Assembly (NCBI GenBank): GCA_034437315.1
Contig: DAOTUC010000152.1
Location: 1-26,051 of the forward strand
Reading direction: 5' to 3'
DNA from: DSAR01 sp034437315
GTDB lineage: Bacteria > Chloroflexota > Anaerolineae > B4-G1
Length of the DNA: 26,051 nucleotides
A program made the translations under genes and the position numbers. The stretch's first letter is position 1, and the number at the start of each line of letters is the position of its first letter. Below, one piece after another: positions 1 to 6,589 of the stretch. The notes under the pieces were generated by a model. That model was not told the DNA's origin. It made no database searches and saw only the letters and a list, made by a program, of their open reading frames with translations.

Positions 1-147
1 CAGGTCGTTGATCGTGCTGGGCATAATCGCGGCTACGCGAAAGACGCCATCATCCTCCTCCTCGGCGGCGCCGCCGCAAGCGCTGGATAGCAACGCCAGC
101 GCGATCAAAACACATCCCAGAGTAACTAAATTGCGTTTGTGTGACAT
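1..147 (-). CDS. BMP-family ABC transporter substrate-binding lipoprotein, N-terminal part (runs off the window)
   Basis: Only the first 49 codons are inside the window, read on the minus strand from ATG 147-145. They begin MSHKRNLVTLGCVLIALALL and continue as a lipoprotein signal peptide ending in S-S-A-C (lipid-attachment Cys at residue 24). A Gly/Ala/acidic linker follows, then FRVAAIMPSTINDL, which is how mature BmpA/Med (PnrA-like) nucleoside-binding proteins start. A good ribosome site, AGGAG, lies at 163-159. The protein would sit on the outer face of the membrane and hand a purine nucleoside or similar ligand to the two permeases encoded upstream in the same direction. The fold cannot be checked because the rest is missing. 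The call rests on the signal peptide, the first mature residues and the neighbours. Confidence 0.72.
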   Translation of the reverse strand, partial: MSHKRNLVTLGCVLIALALLSSACGGAAEEEDDGVFRVAAIMPSTINDL

Positions 148-152
148 TTCTC

Positions 153-290
153 TTATTCTCCTTTTTCTGGTCGGGGAATTGGCGGATGGAGGTTAATGCC
201 CACGCGCCAGAACCCCACGACTACGTCGTGAATAGAAAACACATAGACCGGTGAAATCGAATCTTCAATCAGCGCTATTTTGTCGGTCAT
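153..290 (-). CDS. Possible 45-residue small protein between permease and lipoprotein genes
   Basis: A minus-strand frame from ATG 290-288 to TAA 155-153 encodes MTDKIALIEDSISPVYVFSI and 25 further residues ending RPEKGE. It is preceded by a perfect GGGAGGTG (298-291), but this ribosome site abuts the ATG, closer than usual. Its end overlaps the ribosome site of the lipoprotein gene, so it could couple translation of permease and lipoprotein. I recognise no family, and it could be non-coding spacer. Confidence 0.25.
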   Translation of the reverse strand: MTDKIALIEDSISPVYVFSIHDVVVGFWRVGINLHPPIPRPEKGE

Positions 291-321
291 CACCTCCCTA
301 TCTCGACTCTCTATCCCTATT

Positions 322-1251
322 TCATCCCTCCCGTTTGAACGGCTTGGTCAGCGCTGAGGGGGAGCGCACACGCTGCACCGTCAGTACCAGGGCGACGATG
401 GTCAGGACGTAGGGCATAATGACCATCAAGTCTGAGGGAATGGGCACGCCTTCCACCTGGAGCCGCAGTTGCAGGGCGTTGACCATGCTAAACAGCAACG
501 CGCCCAGCATGACGCCAAAGGGCCGCCAGCCGCCGAAATAGACCAGGGCAACGGCGATGAAGCCCTGCCCACTGGTCATATTCTGTTGGAAGACGTTGAG
601 CAGCGCAATCGACATCGACGCGCCGGCGACGCCCGATAGAAGTCCCCCCAGCGTCACCGTAATGTAGCGCACCTGGGCGACGTTCACGCCCAGCGAGTCG
701 GCGGCCTCTGGATTCTCACCCACGGCGCGGATTTTCAGCCCCAGTGTGGTCTTCTGCAACACGAAATGGGTGATCGGCGCCAGGGCAAAGGCGACGTAAA
801 CCAGGATGTTCTGCCGGAAGAAAATCTCGCCGACGACGGGAATGTCGCTCAAGAAAGGAATTTGAATCGGCGTAAATCCACTCACCGTCTCGACCGTGCC
901 CAAGAGCATCTGGAAGAGCAGCGTACTCATCCCCAGACCGAAGAGATAAAAGCCGATGCCGCTGATGCCCTGTACAGCCTGCAAATTGACGCTGACGAAG
1001 GCCATAGCCAAGCCCATCGCCGCGCCGCCGACGATCGCGGCCAACATACCCAGCCACAGATTGCCGGTCTGGAAAGTGACGTAGAAAGCGGCGAAAGCGC
1101 CTATGAGCATCTGCCCCTCGACGCCCAGGTTGAGCACGCCGCTGCGCTGACCAAACGTCTCGCCAAGGGCGGCGTAGAGGTAGGGTGTGGCCAGGCGAAT
1201 GCCGGAGGCCAAAATGCCGACGAAGAACGAAACGGTCATCATCTGTTCCAT
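322..1251 (-). CDS. Nucleoside-type ABC transporter permease (YufQ/NupQ-like)
   Basis: An inner-membrane permease of the BPD_transp_2 family, 309 residues from ATG 1251-1249 (a GTG one codon earlier is possible). The start overlaps the stop of the preceding permease as TGATG, typical of translational coupling. The protein is almost entirely hydrophobic helices. The signature stretches are TFGQRSGVLNLGVEGQMLIG near residue 35 and the cytoplasmic loop KIRAVGENPEAADSLGVNV near residue 175, which contacts the ATPase in this family. The length fits YufQ/NupQ (about 310). With the larger permease upstream and the BMP lipoprotein downstream it should form a nucleoside importer. No ATPase gene is visible; it is expected outside the window. 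The true substrate cannot be read from sequence. Confidence 0.88.
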   Translation of the reverse strand: MEQMMTVSFFVGILASGIRLATPYLYAALGETFGQRSGVLNLGVEGQMLIGAFAAFYVTFQTGNLWLGMLAAIVGGAAMGLAMAFVSVNLQAVQGISGIGFYLFGLGMSTLLFQMLLGTVETVSGFTPIQIPFLSDIPVVGEIFFRQNILVYVAFALAPITHFVLQKTTLGLKIRAVGENPEAADSLGVNVAQVRYITVTLGGLLSGVAGASMSIALLNVFQQNMTSGQGFIAVALVYFGGWRPFGVMLGALLFSMVNALQLRLQVEGVPIPSDLMVIMPYVLTIVALVLTVQRVRSPSALTKPFKREG

Positions 1252-2387
1252 CACACCAGCTCCGATCCCGCCAACCGGCGCCCATCATACTCATCCGTCT
1301 CATCCCGCTGTGTGGCCTCAATCATACGTCTGCGCTGCCGTCTCCGCCGCCAAAGGTCGCTGCTGATCACAAAGATGACGACCAAGCCATTTAACCCGAT
1401 GATGAAGGAAGAGGGCACCTGCATCATTCGTTGGAGTTTGTTCGCGCCTACGAGCAGCGCCCCGAAGAAAAAGGAAGCCGGAATCGCGCCGATGGGATGC
1501 AGTTGGCCGAACAGGGCGGCGACGATGCCGTTAAAACCGGCGCTGCCGGTGAATCCGGTCGGTGAACCATCGGTGATCATCCGATAGTTGAGGCCATAGA
1601 CCTGAATCACACCGGCGAGCCCGGCGAACGCGCCGCTCAACAACAAAGCGGTGACGACGTGCCGCCGCACGCGGATGCCGCCGTAGCGCGAGGCCTGCGG
1701 ATTCTGACCGACGGCGCGGATGCGATACCCCAACGTCGTGTGCCACAGCAAGAAGTATACAGCTACCGCCAGCACAACCGCGATCACCGCGCCCAGATGC
1801 AACCGGGTCGGGGCCAAACGGGGCAGGCGGAAAGCAAAGTCCAGCGGGGCGGTCTGCGGGATTTTGGAGGCCAACTCGGCCTGGGCGGGATCGATCATCG
1901 GGCCGCGCAGGAGATAGTTCATAATTTGCACGGCGATGGCGTTCATCATCACGGTGCTCAGGATCTCGTTGACGCTGAAATAGGCCTTCAACGCGCCGGG
2001 AATCGCGCCCCAGAACGCGCCGCCGAGGAATCCCGCGCACATTGCCAGGGGGATGACGAGCCAGCCGGACTGGCCCGAAAGCGTAAGGCCAACCAGTGTG
2101 CCCAGGATAGCGCCGATGATCATCTGCCCTTCCCCGCCGATATTGATGACGTTGGCCCGAAACGAGATACAGATACCGAGACCGACGAGTAGCAGCGGCA
2201 CGGCCTTGACCGCCGTCTCCGCCAGAGCGTTAGGGCTGCCAAAGGCGCCTTCGATGAGCGCGCCATACGCCCGGATGGGATTCGCGCCTAGCGCCAGCAA
2301 CATCACCGCTCCGACCAGCAACGCGGCGAATGTGGCGAACACGGGTAGCAGGACGTCGAAAACTTGTGAGACGTCGAGTCTCTTCAT
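1251..2387 (-). CDS. Nucleoside-type ABC transporter permease (YufP/NupP-like)
   Basis: First gene of the minus-strand transport operon, 378 residues, starting at ATG 2387-2385 with GGAGG just upstream. An initial helix (VLLPVFATFAALLVGAVMLL) is followed by about ten hydrophobic segments. Family signatures are visible: NVINIGGEGQMIIGAILG near residue 80, SVNEILSTVMMNAIAVQIMNY near 140, and the coupling loop YRIRAVGQNPQASRYGGIRV near 220. The C-terminal tail after residue 345 is Arg-rich (RRRRQRRRM), so cytoplasmic. It pairs with the shorter permease, overlapping it by one base. A minus-strand promoter at 2560-2531 probably drives it. Nucleoside or another small polar ligand is the family expectation, not shown here. 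Confidence 0.88.
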   Translation of the reverse strand: MKRLDVSQVFDVLLPVFATFAALLVGAVMLLALGANPIRAYGALIEGAFGSPNALAETAVKAVPLLLVGLGICISFRANVINIGGEGQMIIGAILGTLVGLTLSGQSGWLVIPLAMCAGFLGGAFWGAIPGALKAYFSVNEILSTVMMNAIAVQIMNYLLRGPMIDPAQAELASKIPQTAPLDFAFRLPRLAPTRLHLGAVIAVVLAVAVYFLLWHTTLGYRIRAVGQNPQASRYGGIRVRRHVVTALLLSGAFAGLAGVIQVYGLNYRMITDGSPTGFTGSAGFNGIVAALFGQLHPIGAIPASFFFGALLVGANKLQRMMQVPSSFIIGLNGLVVIFVISSDLWRRRRQRRRMIEATQRDETDEYDGRRLAGSELV

Positions 2388-2530
2388 ATCTCCTCCTTGA
2401 TAGCTGGCGCTTTCCGGTCACAATCTCGAAAAAGCGCGCCATGACGCCTTGCGAAATCTCACGAATAAAGTGGATGGGGGACGTTGACATCCATATGACG
2501 CTCATTCGTCCTGATTTTTGATTGTGAGTG

Positions 2531-2560
2531 ATTTTAGCACGCTCAAGAGAATAGTGACAA
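2531..2560 (-). promoter_or_regulatory. Sigma70-like promoter for the minus-strand transporter operon
   Basis: On the minus strand TTGTCA (2560-2555) and TAAAAT (2536-2531) are separated by 18 bp, each one mismatch from consensus. Transcription would start near 2524 and leave a leader of about 137 nt before the permease start. There is no other good candidate between this site and 2387. Confidence 0.5.
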
Positions 2561-2601
2561 GTGGGGGGCTTCAGCATGATATCCGATTTCCCGTGAAATA
2601 G

Positions 2602-2630
2602 TTGACACCGGCCGCGTTCTTGTGTATAAT
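2602..2630 (+). promoter_or_regulatory. Consensus sigma70 promoter for the leader and DUF2193-like gene
   Basis: TTGACA (2602-2607) and TATAAT (2625-2630), both perfect, are separated by exactly 17 bp. Transcription would start near 2637, about 590 nt before the first large gene. Such a strong core promoter in front of a long structured leader suggests control after initiation. It is back-to-back with the minus-strand promoter at 2531-2560. Confidence 0.7.
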
Positions 2631-2719
2631 AAAAGTCGCATTTAATCAAATATACCAAACGGAAACATTCCTTTAGCCTAGTCTTATTGAGAAATTTTAG
2701 CAGTTTGATTTTATCCCGG

Positions 2720-2840
2720 GGCGGTTGGGAAGGTCAAAGCTCAATATCAACCCAGGCTACCCTACGGATGGGACCGCAAGGTTGAAGTTAATCCGTCTTC
2801 GTTCAGCCGAGCTGCCAAAGGTGTGCAGGTTGGCTTTTTT
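2720..2840 (+). ncRNA. Riboswitch-like structured leader with overlapping terminator (class unknown)
   Basis: About 85 nt into the transcript, GGCGGTT (2720-2726) can pair with AGCTGCC (2810-2816), enclosing a hairpin with arms TCAACC (2747-2752) and GGTTGA (2780-2785). That hairpin has an internal loop rich in unpaired-looking conserved-style bases (CAGGCTA opposite ACCGCAA) and an inner CCC/GGG stem. The 3' strand of the closing helix runs straight into a terminator-like hairpin, GCCAA (2814-2818) with TTGGC (2829-2833) followed by six T. Mutually exclusive closing helix and terminator is standard riboswitch architecture. GGGACCGCAAGG and CAGCCGAGCTGCC recall the c-di-GMP-I (GEMM) consensus, but the GGC/GCC core and GAAA-capped stem of that class are not there. 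I cannot assign a class. Confidence 0.45.
2814..2840 (+). terminator. Intrinsic (attenuator) terminator inside the leader
   Basis: The stem GCCAA/TTGGC (2814-2818 and 2829-2833) with an 11-nt loop is followed by TTTTTT at 2835-2840. It is about 200 nt downstream of the promoter start and 390 nt before the first large gene, so it would act as a conditional stop. The stem is short, and its 5' arm is shared with the proposed upstream helix. Confidence 0.5.
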
Positions 2841-3206
2841 GTACCCTGGTCGGATTCAATGCAAATAGCCTTTGATAGCGACGACCTCTGTTAAACAAGC
2901 GGGAATTGATTATTATGCGCACACAGAAGACGCACGATCAGCGTCCGCGAACTCCCCAGCCTGCCGCCTCTCCTAATGTATCGACGATGCAAGCGCTAAA
3001 CCATAGCAATTAAATAACTAGCAGACGGATCATCTCAGGGTCCTGAGCGCCGACCCAAGCTTCTCGACGCCTTGCCGAAGAAACCCGCTTTCGAAAGGAG
3101 GTGAAATACTGGTTATTGCATCAATGTGTTGTTCACCCGGATGTTGACTGATGTGCACATCCACTATCGCCTGGCTAACTCGGAACGATTTAGATTCTTT
3201 CACAAG
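2841..3206 (+). other. Second half of the leader: no sizeable gene; several hairpins
   Basis: No convincing protein gene is present. A 32-codon frame at 2915-3013 has poor composition and no good ribosome site. Visible structure includes CTCAGG-GT-CCTGAG near 3033, with GGGTC able to pair with GACCC as an alternative. There is also the palindrome CTTTCGAAAG directly before AGGAGG (3096-3101), and GATGTGCACATC (3150-3161). The strong ribosome site at 3096-3101 has no ordinary start codon at proper spacing; the tiny frame at 3124-3147 is the only candidate and is listed separately. Confidence 0.4.
3124..3147 (+). CDS. Candidate tiny cysteine-rich leader peptide (MCCSPGC)
   Basis: ATG TGT TGT TCA CCC GGA TGT TGA encodes a seven-residue peptide with three cysteines. 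The strong AGGAGG at 3096-3101 is 22 nt upstream of this ATG, too far. However, an in-frame CTG at 3109 sits at 7-nt spacing and would give five extra residues (M/L-VIAS) before the same end. GGATGT within the frame can pair with ACATCC just downstream (3157-3162). This could be a Cys-sensing leader peptide or chance; no homologue is claimed. Confidence 0.2.
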   Translation: MCCSPGC

Positions 3207-3222
3207 ACCCCCTAAGGAGGGT
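3207..3222 (+). promoter_or_regulatory. Ribosome site of the DUF2193-like gene within a small hairpin
   Basis: GGAGG (3216-3220) lies 7 nt before ATG 3228. ACCC (3207-3210) can pair with GGGT (3219-3222) across the ribosome site, so translation could be modulated. The stem is only 4 bp, so the effect may be slight. Confidence 0.35.
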
Positions 3223-3227
3223 GAAAA

Positions 3228-4760
3228 ATGTCAATCTATGAGAAGATGGTTAACGAAGCAATTGGAGCCACCAAGGCTGTCTTTGGCGTGATCAAGGAAA
3301 AAAGAGGCGGAACCTTTAAGTTGACCGACGCCAAACCCTACGTAGACGCTGTCAATAATATGGATGCGAGCGAGGGACAGACGAAGGAAGTGATCGACCT
3401 TCACGTGGAATCGGTGAACGCGCATTATGGCATCTTGACCGACCTGACCGACACCATCCGCCCCGAGGATGACCCCTTCGTCGAGCACTACCAGACCCCA
3501 CCCATTCTGGAGATTCTCTACGACGAAATTCCAGAGTTCAAGGACTCGATGTGGAAGTTCATTGACGCCATCGCGGAGAACAAAGCGCTTATCGGTCGCG
3601 AGGCGGTGCGCCGTTACGGTGGAATGTACGGCCCGACCTGCGTGGTGGACTTCGCTATGTCCGTGGGCTCGGTGCCCAACGTGGTCAACCGCATCCTGCG
3701 AGAGATGGACATGCCCGACGAGCACAAGCAAGCGATCCTCGCCTGCAAATCCTGGGGGATGAACACCTCCTATGGCCTGGCCGGCGCCTTCCGCGCCGCC
3801 CTGGAATCCGGTAAAACGGCGGCCGAGGCGGAACAAGCCGAGGTCGATCAATTGCAATTCATCTACCGCGAGCCAATCGCGGCCCAGGCCCAATTGATGG
3901 ACACCCACAACCTGGGCGGCCATGGCCCTCACAGTTCCTTCGACGTGCGCGCGTATATGAACCAGTACAAGGAACAGATGAAGCCCTACATCCAGGCGGC
4001 CCTGGAGGCGGGCGTGCACCTGGCCAATATCACAGCCGTCCCCGCCTATTGCGTGGGCGACATCGGCCACCACATCGCCCAGTCCGCCTACAACATGTTC
4101 AAGGACGATATGGTGTTCGGCATCTACGAGGCTGTGATGGGCGTCTTCGAGAACACCCTGCACCGCGGCCTGGAACAGAACGCCTACAAGAGCGAGTACG
4201 ACGTGCTCTCCGTGGCGACCGGCGCGCCGGCCTGCGCGACCGCCTACATCCTGTGGCTGGATAGCTTCACCGTGCCGATGGTGATCGACCTGCTCACCAA
4301 GCGCTTCTACAACTACGTCGCGATGCACCCCGACCGCGGCGAGGCCGACGAACTGCATAACGTCGACTTCATCGACATCCTGCTCCGCGGCGAGCAGATC
4401 CTCGACATCAAACCGATCGGTTCCGGCGGAAAGATCAAGGGCATCAAGGTGGACCTCAGCCCCATCGAGAACCACGAAGTCGTCATGAACCCGCAGCGCT
4501 ACACCTATCCGGCTTGCGCCATCTCCCAGCGCTTCGCGGCCCTGATGAGCCTATCTGACTTCCCGTGCTACTTGACCCCCGAATGCACCACCGCCACGCT
4601 GATGACCAACGTCATCGCGCTCAACCCCGACCGGCCGGGCGCGCCGGTGCGCGCTTGCAAGCACTGCGCCGCCACGACGTTGATCAAGCGGAACGTCCCG
4701 CTCGTGACCGGCTACGGCAGGGGCAAGCAGGGCTACTGCGAATGGGGTAAAGTGGTCTAG
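3228..4760 (+). CDS. DUF2193-like protein, cysteine-rich, function unknown
   Basis: A soluble protein of 510 residues with no signal peptide or membrane segment; the start is set by GGAGG at 3216-3220. From memory it resembles DUF2193, a roughly 500-residue uncharacterised family of methanogenic archaea; I could not verify this. It has ten cysteines: 138, 173, 275, 336 and a C-terminal group at 430, 447, 453, 477, 480 and 504. The motifs CKHC (477-480) and GYCEWG (502-507), with a His-rich THNLGGHGPH (226-235), look like a metal or Fe-S site. The gene has its own promoter, long leader and terminator, yet lies directly before the H4MPT operon. A role in C1 or cofactor chemistry is inferred from context only. 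Confidence 0.6.
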   Translation: MSIYEKMVNEAIGATKAVFGVIKEKRGGTFKLTDAKPYVDAVNNMDASEGQTKEVIDLHVESVNAHYGILTDLTDTIRPEDDPFVEHYQTPPILEILYDEIPEFKDSMWKFIDAIAENKALIGREAVRRYGGMYGPTCVVDFAMSVGSVPNVVNRILREMDMPDEHKQAILACKSWGMNTSYGLAGAFRAALESGKTAAEAEQAEVDQLQFIYREPIAAQAQLMDTHNLGGHGPHSSFDVRAYMNQYKEQMKPYIQAALEAGVHLANITAVPAYCVGDIGHHIAQSAYNMFKDDMVFGIYEAVMGVFENTLHRGLEQNAYKSEYDVLSVATGAPACATAYILWLDSFTVPMVIDLLTKRFYNYVAMHPDRGEADELHNVDFIDILLRGEQILDIKPIGSGGKIKGIKVDLSPIENHEVVMNPQRYTYPACAISQRFAALMSLSDFPCYLTPECTTATLMTNVIALNPDRPGAPVRACKHCAATTLIKRNVPLVTGYGRGKQGYCEWGKVV

Positions 4761-4815
4761 GTTGGAATCCGACTGACGGCGCTGGTTTAACCAGTGCAAC
4801 CTTACGTGAAATGAG

Positions 4816-4865
4816 AAGAGCTCAGGGAGATTAAGCGCAGCTCCCTTCTCCCTGAGCTCTTTTTA
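4816..4865 (+). terminator. Strong intrinsic terminator after the DUF2193-like gene
   Basis: The arms AGAGCTCAGGGAGA (4817-4830) and TCTCCCTGAGCTCT (4847-4860) pair perfectly over 14 bp around a 16-nt loop, followed by TTTT. It closes the 3228-4760 transcript, so the following operon must have its own promoter or rely on read-through. Confidence 0.9.
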
Positions 4866-5025
4866 TGGCTGAAGTTAACAGTGTCTTAAACAATCTAGCC
4901 GCCGTCCCAGGGGCGCTAATCGGTCCGGAGACGAGCCTCTGAGCGAATTTTTCAATAGTAACGACTGAAACGATTGACTGAAACGGCTGAGGGAAAGCGG
5001 GCGGCGACGTCCAGGGAGAGAGAAA
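4866..5025 (+). promoter_or_regulatory. Presumed promoter region of the H4MPT operon; tandem GACTGAAACG
   Basis: This 160-bp gap must contain the start signals for the long operon, because a strong terminator precedes it. No clean -35/-10 pair is visible. GACTGAAACG occurs twice, at 4963-4972 and 4976-4985 (13-bp period), and may be an operator or activator site. The ribosome site for the next gene is GGGAGAG just before 5026. Confidence 0.3.
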
Positions 5026-5655
5026 ATGGGATGTGCGTGTTCACTTTTGGGCCAGGATGGTACTGAACAAGACGACGCGCGTCCGACAAGCGACGCGCGC
5101 TCGAACGCACTGAAGATTGTGTGGGGAATCACGGGGGCCGGCGATTACCTGGTCGAATCGATTCAAGCGATGCGGGACGTGGGCGAAAATTTCGGCGCGG
5201 AAATTTCTGTGATCGTATCCAAGAGCGGCGAGCTGGTCCTGAAATGGTACCGGTTGTGGGATGACCTGACGTCCGACTTTGGCAAGATCGACGTGGAGCG
5301 CGGGCCGAATCTCCCATTCCTCGCCGGCCCGCTCCAATTGGGGCGTTACGACGCCTTGATCATCTCGCCGGCGACCTCCAACACGGTGGCCAAGATCGCC
5401 TACGGCATCGCCGATAGCCTGATCACCAATTGCGTCGCGCAAGCCGTCAAAGGAAGCACACCGGTCTACATCTATCCCGTCGACCAGAAATTGGGCAGCC
5501 AGGAGACCAAGGGGCCAAAGGGAGAGAAAATCACGATTCGCACCCGGTCGATTGACGTGGAGAACACCGAGCGATTGCGGGAGATGGAAGGCCTCACCGT
5601 GCTGGGCCGTCCATCCGAGATTCTCTCACTCCCCCACATAGGACGTAGGTCATAG
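5026..5655 (+). CDS. dmrB: Dihydromethanopterin reductase-like flavoprotein (DmrB/AfpA type)
   Basis: A 209-residue protein of the flavoprotein (PF02441) fold, start ATG 5026 with GGGAGAG upstream. The core begins KIVWGITGAGDYLVESI near residue 29, the usual N-terminal strand and phosphate loop for FMN. It continues with the SPATSNTVAKIAYGIADSLITN motif near residues 116-137, characteristic of archaeal-type dihydromethanopterin reductase/AfpA proteins. The expected role is the last step of carrier synthesis, reducing dihydromethanopterin to H4MPT with FMNH2, which fits the neighbours. Oddities: a hydrophilic 28-residue N-terminal extension containing C-A-C at residues 3-5, and a C-terminal tail (HIGRRS) formed by a junction repeat that supplies the TAG stop. 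A generic PPC decarboxylase-like flavoprotein is the alternative. Confidence 0.82.
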   Translation: MGCACSLLGQDGTEQDDARPTSDARSNALKIVWGITGAGDYLVESIQAMRDVGENFGAEISVIVSKSGELVLKWYRLWDDLTSDFGKIDVERGPNLPFLAGPLQLGRYDALIISPATSNTVAKIAYGIADSLITNCVAQAVKGSTPVYIYPVDQKLGSQETKGPKGEKITIRTRSIDVENTERLREMEGLTVLGRPSEILSLPHIGRRS

Positions 5656-5669
5656 GACGCAGGACGCTA
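5637..5669 (+). repeat. Junction repeat (CATAGGACG motif) at a gene end
   Basis: CATAGGACG occurs at 5637-5645 and 5651-5659, followed by AGGACGC. The string supplies the last codons and TAG stop of the flavoprotein gene and fills the gap to the next ribosome site. A related CATCGGACATAGGACAT string ends the gene at 7792 in the same way. Confidence 0.55.
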
Positions 5670-5686
5670 CAAGGAGACAACGCGAT

Positions 5687-6586
5687 ATGAAAAAGATATT
5701 GCTTCAATTGGATGGCGACAAACATCCCAGCGTCTTCGATACCATCACCGCCTACGACGCCGGGGCCGACCACGTGCTGACCCTCGGCGGTGTGGCGGTG
5801 GAGGAGGTGCGCGATCTGGTGTACGGCGCGATGTTCACCCGCGGCGGGGACGATCTCAAGAACTCGGCCGTCTTCATCGGCGGGTCCGACGTCTCCACCG
5901 GCGAGGCGATGCTCAAGGCCGCGACGGAGGCGTTCTTCGGGCCGGTGCGCGTCTCGGTGATGATGGACGCCAACGGTTGCAATACCACCGCCGCAGCCGC
6001 TGTTGGATGTTTGTTATCCGCGGCCAAGATGGCCTCGGACAGCGACCTGATCGGCCAAAAGATCGTGATCCTGGCTGGCACCGGGCCTGTGGGCCTTCGC
6101 GCAGCCGCCTTCTTCGCCCAGGAGGGGGCCAACGTACACCTCACCTCTCGCAGATTGGAGAAAGCGCAGGCGGCCTGCGATTCGATCCAGGAGCGTTTCG
6201 GCGCGGAGGTCGCGCCAATCGCCGCAGCGGATGAAACGGACGTGCGTCAAGCGCTAGATGGCGCTCACGCGGCGCTGTGCGCCGGCGCGGCGGGCGTCCA
6301 ACTATTGCCCGCGTCAATCTGGATCGACCATCCGACGCTGCGCGTGCTGGGCGACGTGAACGCCGTGCCGCCCCTGGGCATTGAGGAAATCAAGCCGCAC
6401 TGGAACGGCAAACAGAAACACGGTAAAATCATCTTTGGGGCGCTGGGCATCGGCGGGCGCAAGATGAAGATCCACCGTCGTTGCGTCGCCCGACTATTCG
6501 AGCAGCACGACCTGGCGCTCGATGCCGAGGCGGTCTACGCTATCGCTAAAAGGGCGGATCACAAACATCCGGCGGAAAGCGATTAA
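5687..6586 (+). CDS. mtdA: NAD(P)-dependent methylene-H4MPT dehydrogenase (MtdA/MtdB family)
   Basis: Oxidises methylene-H4MPT to methenyl-H4MPT with NAD(P)+. It has 299 residues, start ATG 5687 with AAGGAG upstream. The sequence follows the MtdA pattern: HPSVFD near 13, YDAGADH near 23, DANGCNTT near 94, the Rossmann loop GTGPVG at 131-136, DVNAVPPLGI near 223, and IIFGALGIGGRKMKIHR near 248. These look closer to Methylobacterium MtdA than to MtdB, judged from memory, so H4F versus H4MPT and NAD versus NADP preference is open. The product would pass to Mch, encoded at 19371. Two copies of the hairpin repeat are inside: reverse orientation at residues 107-112 (GCLLSA) and forward orientation forming the last ten residues. 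Confidence 0.88.
   Translation: MKKILLQLDGDKHPSVFDTITAYDAGADHVLTLGGVAVEEVRDLVYGAMFTRGGDDLKNSAVFIGGSDVSTGEAMLKAATEAFFGPVRVSVMMDANGCNTTAAAAVGCLLSAAKMASDSDLIGQKIVILAGTGPVGLRAAAFFAQEGANVHLTSRRLEKAQAACDSIQERFGAEVAPIAAADETDVRQALDGAHAALCAGAAGVQLLPASIWIDHPTLRVLGDVNAVPPLGIEEIKPHWNGKQKHGKIIFGALGIGGRKMKIHRRCVARLFEQHDLALDAEAVYAIAKRADHKHPAESD
6005..6021 (-). repeat. Hairpin repeat copy, reverse orientation, inside mtd
   Basis: The 17 bases are the exact reverse complement of the first 17 bases of the copy at 19377 (GCGGATAACAAACATCC). They are read in frame as GCLLSA, in the segment just before the NAD(P)-binding strand. Confidence 0.8.
6554..6580 (+). repeat. Hairpin repeat copy forming the C-terminus of the mtd product
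   Basis: GCGGATCACAAACATCCG plus the start of a second unit (GCGGAAAGC) encodes the final residues ADHKHPAES, beyond the point where MtdA homologues normally end. Confidence 0.8.
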
Positions 6587-6589
6587 TAG

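Noticed and set aside
2230..2658. Minus-strand frame of 142 codons overlapping the promoter region and the permease start
   Set aside because: It runs in another frame through the start of a clear permease gene and across its likely promoter; composition and lack of family resemblance indicate a shadow.
2720..2816. Assignment of the leader as a c-di-GMP-I, cobalamin or SAM riboswitch
   Set aside because: Only short fragments match each consensus; the conserved core pairings of these classes could not be laid on the sequence.
2915..3013. 32-codon frame in the leader
   Set aside because: His/Gln/Arg/Pro-rich composition, only a weak GGGA upstream and no recognisable motif.
3231..4475. Long minus-strand open frame (414 codons) opposite the DUF2193-like gene
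   Set aside because: Its His/Val/Asp-rich, repetitive composition is the usual mirror of a GC-rich gene in the opposite strand; the + strand protein has a ribosome site, terminator and sensible composition.
5705..5722. ATGGCGACAAACATCCC at the start of mtd as another repeat copy
   Set aside because: It matches half a unit, but the encoded DKHPSVFD aligns with the normal MtdA start (xxxPSVFD), so it is explained by homology.
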